A DNA stretch of 64,000 nucleotides from Bagarius yarrelli (lineage: Eukaryota; Chordata; Actinopteri; Siluriformes; Sisoridae): NCBI GenBank assembly GCA_005784505.1, contig VCAZ01000008.1, positions 7,117,763 through 7,181,762 of the forward strand, in the 5' to 3' direction. Position numbers and translations under genes: made by a program. This document shows positions 26,401 to 35,271 of this stretch, in pieces. The notes beneath the pieces were generated by a model. It was not told the origin of the DNA. It did no database searches and saw only the letters and a list, made by a program, of their open reading frames with translations. Position 1 is the first letter of the stretch, and every line of letters starts with the position of its first letter.

Positions 26401-29400
26401 AGAAGGATGGGGATCTGGACTGGTGGGTCACATCTCTAAAACCCTTCTGTCTGTCTAGGAAATGGTATAAAAATTGCCCAGAATGGCTCAAAGTCCTTAT
26501 GTCAGACTGCTTCCTAAATCCTGGGCTGCTTTAGTTTGTGTGTTGTTCTCCATCTGTCAGTCAGGAGTGGATATAAAACATGGATGTCAGGGGTTTTAAA
26601 CTGACACAGCTGCTGCCGCTGTCCCGGTCGTTTATAGCCTAATGGGCATACGGCATATGTTTGTTGGCAGAAATGTTATTTGCTACTTTAGTCATTACTT
26701 TGTTGGCCTTGTTATTAGAAGCCTTACAGAAGTCTGTTTATGTGTCTCATGTCTTTTTTTGCAGAATCGGATGAAGCTACCTACTTTGTTATCGGAGCCA
26801 TCCTTTACCGCACCCTGGGCTTTATTTTACCACCACCGAAGTAAGTGTTGTCAAGAAAAGTTTGAAAATACAAATAAAGCAAAGTGAAGCAAAGTCATTT
26901 ATTTCTGTACAATTTATATCAATATAGGATAGAATATTAATGTGATTCAAGGCCATGTAGAATCACCTCAACAACCTCAATCAATCAAGCTTCTAAACCC
27001 TAAAATAAATGTGAAAGATGTAAGCATTTCTGCAAATAGAATGAAAGTGTGTGTATAGTAATAGCTTGCCGTTTTCTTACTTAGTAACCTTTCTGTTCTA
27101 CTTGAGATTGTGTGCTTTTGCTTGGCCTTCATAGATTCTTCACCTTATTACACCTTGATTTATATAATTTGTGCTTTTTTTATGGTAAAACGTTTGCCAT
27201 TTAAATGCTATGAATAAAGATGATATTTCTACTGCAGCAATTCAGCATATTTTCTTAGTTTTCTGCTAAAGTTCTGAATTAGTTTAATTTAATCTAAGAT
27301 GAATAAATTTACTGAGAAATCCAAACGCCTCTGACTAATTCTAAAATTCCAAAGATGTTGTTGAATTAGTCCTTTTCGGATATGCTTTCAAACTTGGTGG
27401 GTGAACCTGTGGTACAGGTTGAGATTTAAACCTGGTGCTTGTTTAACAGACCATAATACTTGCACTTTAGTTTATTGTGTACAAATGTCTTAAAACTGCT
27501 TTAACCATGGAAAATAAACTAGACTATGAAAAAACTTAACTAGTTGACTAGGAGTCTTCTAAGTTTAAAAAAAGGCTAAAATGAGACTACATGATGACAT
27601 CTGATGTACATTTAATACTTTTTCCAAAAGCTACCTATACTATATTCCGGTTTACTCTGGGTACTCCGGTTTCCTCCCATAGTCTAAAAACATGTATAAT
27701 GGGTTAATCGGTGATTTTGAATTGTACACCTCTGGCCTTTGGCCCTTTTAAAGACGGCTGGGATAGGCTCCAGCAGATCCCTGTGACCCTGAATTAGGGT
27801 GTGGGTATAGAAGATAAATAGAAAACCAACAAAAATGACTTTACAGTTCTCTGTCAAGTTTACATTGTTAACTCCCTCTGTCTTATAGTCCAAATTAGCC
27901 ATTCTTGTTGCCTTCTGCCTGACTGCCTTGCTCTTCGTTAGCTTCATAGCCAACTAGCCAATGTTTACAGTGCATGTTAGCCCGAAAAATGCCAACAAAA
28001 GGTTAAAAAAGCCACACAATAACATAAGTAGATTAATTGGTTGAAAAAGGTGCTCGATCGTGCTACGAGCCTGGGTTATAAATGTAGGGAAGTGGTGGCT
28101 CATGGTTAGGATGTTGAACTACCAACTCAAAGATTGTTGGTTCATTTTTCAGCTCCACCAAGCCACAACTTCTGGGCCACTGAGCAAGGCTATTAACTCT
28201 CAATTGCTCACCTGTATAAAAGAGATAAAATGTAAGTCGCTCTGCATATGGGCGTCTTCTAAACAATGTAAATGTAATAAGTACATTAGTATAGTTGTAT
28301 AAAAATGTAATGAGTAAAAGGTTGTCAAAATAAATAGGGCAGTAAAATATTGATACCAGAACCATCTACTTAAGTACAGTAACATCCCATCTCTGTAAAG
28401 CACTAGTTATTCTCTCTTCCAATTCATTATTAGAAATTCAATGTCTTAAAAGCACCTGTATCTCAGATAACTTGTGGATGAAGGGATGCTTTACTGCCAT
28501 GTCTTATTATTTTGTCTCATTGTCATGTCTCTGTTAGAACTATTCTATAATTTTCCTTGCTATCGACGGTATAGTGTAAGGTCGTCCCTGGGGATGTATC
28601 AGCCGCTTGGCATGCAGTGTATTACTTAATCCTAAAATCCCTTAAGAGACGATCTATTGTTCTCATTACCTTCTGTAACCATTTTTCCTGATATGACTAA
28701 TGCAACGGTTTTATCCTCAAGGCAGAAATTCTCCGTCATTGCAAGTTAAAGAAATAAACAGAAAAATCTGTGGTTAAAGTAAACAAATACAACCAGTGTT
28801 TATCAATTAAATTCCGTGCCAAATGTTTGCTCATCCAGCCAAGGACCTTCTACATGCTAGTAAGGGCCAAGATCCAGAACTCCTTCTGCAGGCTAGTTTA
28901 AAAAGTTGCCCTGAACGAGAAGACTAAGCTTTCTTTGCTGTCAACCCCTGTAGTGTTTTTCAATCCGTCCTAAAAAAAAAAACATGTTTGTGCCCTTTGC
29001 TCTTACTTCAAAGGAAGTCCTGCCTTCACTGCTGCTCACTTTGATTTGGATTTTTCACCTGCTCAGTTGCTGACTTGTTTACTTCTCATATTTGACCAAG
29101 ACTCTTAGATTCCTTTATTCTCTGCATGCTTTTATGAGTTAAGCGAAAGACCCCGCCATTCAGGCCAATATTCCTGAGGGAACTTGCTTGTTGATAAATA
29201 TGGATAGGGTCATAGCTGTTTGTTTAGTTTACATTTGAGTCTCATTAATTTTCTCCCAAGAGTCGATAGTCTGTCTTTGTCTTTTTCTCTCTCGCTCTCT
29301 CTCATACCCATGGCGTTTTTTTCCTTAAGCCGGCATTAAAGAAAGATGCGATATGCAATAGCATGCTAAATAATGCGAGATTTGATATGCGATACCAGAT

Positions 29401-32400
29401 TTGTTTTTGTTTGTTTGCAGATTTTTCTGCCCGCTATAGCTGATAAAAATTGTGCTTGGGTTTGAATTTACTGTTAAAAATTGATGTAAGATTTACATGT
29501 TCTACATCACAGGTGTCAAACTCAGTTCGTAAAGGGCCACCGCTTCAACCAGAATTCATTGCACCTGATCCAGCTAATCATGTCTTTTAGGCTCGTTTAA
29601 AAAACAAAAAAACATGTTTTGTGGTTTGGATTAAGGTTAAAACTAATCTCTGCAGGACTTTGGCCCTATAGGGACTGAGTTTGATGCCCCTATACTACAT
29701 AAAACATTAGTTTGCATGCGTTCATTAAAAAAAAACAACCCTGAAATACTGTAATATCTTTACGCTCATCTTTGTTTTGGTAGCAGCTGCAGGTACCGTG
29801 GGCTTATTAAGATTAGCTTACTATTAAAGCTTTGAGGCCTGTTGATTGTCTGAAAGCATGCATACAGATATTTTGCTGTCCGCATCAAACTAAAACTTTG
29901 ACCACACATTATTATTGAAGTATTAAATCGCTCTTTATCGCAAGTTATTGTGATACGCATACTGCGATATGCAAATTTGTGATATTTTAGTGTTTTGTGT
30001 GCCCTAATGTAAACACAAAACAAGCTAATTCCTAAAATCTAGACTGCACAGTAGAATGTACTGACTGTGTTAGAAATAAAAAGTTACATGCAGTTTCTTA
30101 CAGGAACTGTGTTGTTTTACTAAATAATTCAACAAAATTTTATTAGTGTTGCGATGGTTTATTTAACGGTCTGGAGTTTGAGGAGAGTGCACAAAACTTT
30201 AGTTTGGGAGCTAACTACGCTAACTAAACAATGATACAAAATGTATCCATCATTTCTTACATGATGTGTCTAACAAATCGCATTCTACAACACTGTTGCA
30301 GGCATCAAATTAAAAATGAGCTCATGTTGGGCATAAAATTGATATGTTAAACTGTTATGTTATCTATGTTCTCTAGTGAGTTAAATATTAGCTCATGTAA
30401 TTTTAAAAGTTTTTCTAGTTTTTATTATATTAAAATTCCAAAAAGTTTTTCTGGTCCTCGGGTTTTGCTTAGTACACACGTAGGTCATGTAACATACTTT
30501 CTGTCTCTTTAGGACCCCTGCCTGGCTGCTTATAGACATGTCTAGCAAATCGTCTAATAGATTCCAGCCATGTATATAAACAAATTGTAAATTACAACCC
30601 TGAACACAACTATGCACCCCGAAATATGCCAGCTAACAGCTTTTACCAGCAACCAGAACGTTAATCAATCATTTTAAGTTGACGTGAACAGTCAAGCATA
30701 CTTTTAAAGTCCTGGTTCAAACAAGGAAACACGTCTTCCTTTTCCAACAACTTCTCACTTTTGGGGCCTTTATAACAAGAAAAGATTGGCTTTTATTGGT
30801 TCCTATAAAGATGTGTGGATGGGCTGTAGGATGATTGTCCTCCACACTGGTCCTAAAGATAGTTTCACAGGACCTAAAGACAGATCACAGAAAGAGAGAA
30901 AGATAGAGAGAGAGTTGTTTTATTCCTTTTATATCACAGCAAGGACATTTTTCATCGGTTTATAGCTTTAGCCTATGTTTTTAAAAGCATGTGTTAAGAT
31001 TTGAATTGTTATAGCCACTTATGTTATAGCAGATAATCTCTCATAATTCTTTTAAAGTTAAATTACTTATATTTTACTAATAAACTGATGTCATGTAGAG
31101 TTAAAAAACAAAATCACAGTTTTTCAGTTCAGCATGATTTATTACTGACATTGTAAAACTACTATCCAGTAGCTTAATGAACATTATACGAGAACAAATA
31201 TTTTATTTGTGAGCACATAGACACCCCACAGCTGGAAATACGAATAATAAGCCTCAGATTAATGTGGTGTTATTTTTATTTAACTTCATTACTTCCTATG
31301 TTGGTCTCCTTTCTTCTCAGAGATCCATTGGTGATCAGCTCAAAGATTTTAAGCGTTACCGTACGTCCTCATCCCAAACCCACCGAGCCGGTAGTGGTGG
31401 TGGAACTGGCACCTCTGCTGAATGTGAGTATCCGATCATTTTACACAAACATTAAAACAGATCAATATCTTTGTAAATACATGCTGTGCTTCAGTTATTA
31501 ATTTACATGCATCATTACCATGAACCATGTGCCCAAAAAGATATTTTGGTATATTGATAATAAGTTATGTAATTTTTAAAAAATTAATAATTCTACGTGA
31601 ACGGACATCTTGTGTAATGATTTGCTGAATGTTTGTTAGTTCATGTTAACACCTAATATCTATGAAAAATTAGTGATGGAGAGAATAGAATAGAATAGAA
31701 TAGAATAGAATAGAATAGAATAGAATAGAATAGAATAGAACAGAATAGAATAGAATAGAATAGAATAGAATAGAATAGAATAGAATAGAACAGGATATCA
31801 TAATAATAGAATAGAATAGAATAGAATAGAATAGAATAGAATAAGACAGTATAGCATAAGAATAGAATAGAATAGAATAGAATAGAATAGAATAGAATAG
31901 AATAGAATAGAATAGAATAGAATAAGAACAGTAAAGCATAAGAATAGAACAGACTGGCTAGTTTATTATCAGTGTAAAATGAGATGAAAATTACAAAGCA
32001 GTTGACTCACTGTTGAATAGATATGCATACAAAAAATATATGTTGGGGTCACACTAGGTTACTGGACCAATTCTAAACTTATTATAAACAATATTGTAAT
32101 GTGCCGAGGCGGTTCTAGACCTTTTTCAGTGGAACTTTCCCCTATCTGTCGGACAAATGTGCAAAGCATACGATAGCCAAAAGCAAAATCTATGCAAAAA
32201 GTATACTACACCATAGTTTTCTAGTTTTCTCAAGAAGGAAAAACTCAGAGGTACTGTAACTCAGTGGTTAAGACATTGAAAAACTGATTGGAGGGTTGTA
32301 AGTTCAACTCCCAGGACCATCAAACTGCCACCACTTGGCCCTTGAGCAAGGTTAACCCTCAACTGCTCACTTCTATAAATGAGTCTGCCAAATGCTGTCA

Positions 32401-35038
32401 ATGTCATTGAGGCCCAAATGTGTTTTCCAGCATGACATTGCTATTCTGAACAAACTGAGGTCTGTAATTTGCCAATGTGTGAGTGTCTTGCACAACCTCA
32501 ACCTCCATGACTACCTTTTAGGATGTACTGAAATGCAGCTCCAGGTCTCCCGGCCTTAAAATTTCTGACTTTATCAATGCTCATGTGGCTGAATAATTAC
32601 AAATCACCACTTGCTACAACATATTGTAAAGACTGTAGAATATAGCGTCTTTCCATAACCACTATAATATAACCACAAAAAAGAACTATGTAGGGTAACA
32701 GGGTATGTGTGGTGGTCCAGGTTCAGAGTGTGATACTATTTATCAGGTAATCATTTTACATGATCCTATGTCACAAATCGTAGGGTTGATTTAGGAAGCA
32801 AATGCAATTTTTTTGAAAAAACCAATAAATCAACAAACAAACAAAGAAAAACACAAACTGAACACAACCAGACCTGACATGAAATGACTAAAACATAAAC
32901 ATGACTATGAACCTGACCCATAACATGACATAGGTACAGATCATTACATGCAACAAAGCAAGACGATAACAGACTGAAACACAGGGGTATTAATACTAGA
33001 CCTGTTGGGGCAAACGATCAACAAAATGAGACACACCTGAACACAATGAGGACCACATGACCGAAACAAACTAACGGAAACATGACACATGGACAGGGGA
33101 AACACATGTCAGGACGTTAACAAATTAAGCACATGGTCTGAAAAATGGAAATGCCCTCATTTTGTCAAATATATTTTTTACAGCAAGTGTAATGTTGGGT
33201 TCAGAGCACAGGGTCAGCTATGATACAGCACCCCTGGAGCAGGAAGGGTTAAGGGTCTTGCTCAAGGACCCAACAGTATCTGGCTGGCTGGGGCTTGAAT
33301 TCAGGTCTTCTTGGACTTCAGATCAACAACTCAGGCTGGCGGTGGTGGGGCTTTAACCCAGGTCTTCCTGATCTTCAGATCAACAACTCAGCACCTTAAC
33401 CATTTGAGCCACCACTGCTTCTAAATAAACAATGAAAGTCTCTTTGTTGCCCTCTGGTGGGCTGGCAGGGCAACACACCTGGCAAGCTAGACACAATCAT
33501 TAAACCTTAAACTGGCTGTCACAGAGGATGTGCAAGATAGTTAATTCGATAAGGATTTTATCTTGCATAAACGTTATTAAGCACTTTGCAATGCACCAAA
33601 AAAAAAAAACCAAAATGTAACATCTTAACTTCGAATACCAAACAGATAACCTTACATAGTTATTAAGACCGCGTTCAGACAGCCAGAGTGTAATGCACTG
33701 TCACCCGCCACCCCTACATTTTGAAAAATAGTGAGAGCGGTGCAAAGGAGGGGAGCTGAATAGCTCTCAAATTCATACAAATGAGAAGCAGATATCACTG
33801 GGAGGCGGGTAATCCCATTGTTTCATGTGCCGTGAGTCATGTCCACGGTCGTGGTCAAGCTGTGCCGAAGTGATGGACTATACAGAGCAGCATGGTAGCG
33901 TCTCAAACACGATTATATAGCTTAATGACTAGAATTTACTTTTTATACCCTTGCATTTCACCAAATTGGTTTAAAATGTATTTCTCACTCAAAAGTTGCA
34001 AAAATATATTCACTGGTTTCTTTATGTTTGAACCGTCAATGGAAAATGAGTGTTTTGGGGACAGTTTAAACAAATATGTCAGACAATTCCGTGTTGCCAG
34101 GTTTCAACTGTGGCTAAAAAATCAGGAAAAGCCCTAATTGCCCCTAAGGATAAGGTTTCTATAGCAACATTCACCTGATACTTCAGGCAGAAATTTTGGG
34201 ACTTAGTATACGTAGAATTGCACACGTCCCCAACCTTTGCTAGTCCCTCTAGAAAATACAGTAGTAGTCATGCCCAGTTCAGCAGTAATCAGAAGTCAGC
34301 TACAGCTGAGAAGATCTAAGCTTGGCCGGGTGTGGATTGTCGGGAGGGGGGTTAGTATGTGGCCACAGATGTCGGTGAGGTGAGATGCTCTGAAGCGGTA
34401 CGCCTCATCAAGCCTGACCCAGAGGGGCTGCTGGGACATGGAGACAGAGCCAGGCTTCATCGATATCCATCAGCTGGTGTAGTGGTTTGGGTCTTGTTAG
34501 TGACAGCAGATCTAATTAAAAGTGATTTCAGTGATTTTTAGCGTGCCATCGGTGCTCACACGTTATTAACTCACACAATAGCAATCTGTACAGCAGAGGC
34601 CGCGTTATGGATATAAAAGATACATAAGCTCAAAACAACCCTTAGGTCAGAAAACAAATTTGCATTAGATAGCAAATAATTGTACATATAACATAGCTTC
34701 CTTTTTACCCTGTAAAGAACCACCTATATACCTGGATGGATGAATGAATAGATACATGAATGTATGATAAATGGATAGAATGATAAATGGACAGATTGAT
34801 AGATGGATGGATAAATGGATAGAGGGATGGATGGATCGATCAATAGATGAATGGGTAGATAAATGGATGGATGGATGGATGGATGGATGGATGGATGGAT
34901 GGATGGATCGATCAATCCATCCAATGGATGGATGGATGGATGGATGGATGGATGGATGGATGGATGGATGGATGGACAGATCAATCAATCGACCGATCAA
35001 TAGATGAATGAATGGATAAATGGATGGATGGATGGATG

Positions 35039-35078
<40 letters not shown>

Positions 35079-35224
35079 CAGACAGACAAAATTAGTAGCA
35101 CAGTGGTTAAGGTGTTGGACTGGTGATTAAAAGATTGGGGTTCGATTACCACCAAGCTACCAACTGCTGGGCTACTGAACAAGGCCTTTAACCTAACTCC
35201 TCAGTTGTATAAAAGAGGTAAATG

Positions 35225-35271
<47 letters not shown>

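Larger units (their letters stand above)
26841..31320 (+). other. adgrb1 intron within GAIN-B
   Basis: A 4.5 kb intron with a family B SINE tail (27645-27830), a family A SINE (28089-28290) and a hAT-like MITE (29511-29697). The stretch 29700-31300 shows nothing I can name. Confidence 0.75.

Noticed and set aside
31670..31939. 89-codon Tyr/Ser/Ile/Leu/Phe frame on the minus strand
   Set aside because: Pure product of the (AATAG)n array.
34665..35182. Open frames with Pro-Ser-Ile-His or Met-Asp-Gly-Trp repeats
   Set aside because: They are translations of GGAT/GATA microsatellites and change meaning with the frame; the same occurs at 36852-37146 and 6473-6679.
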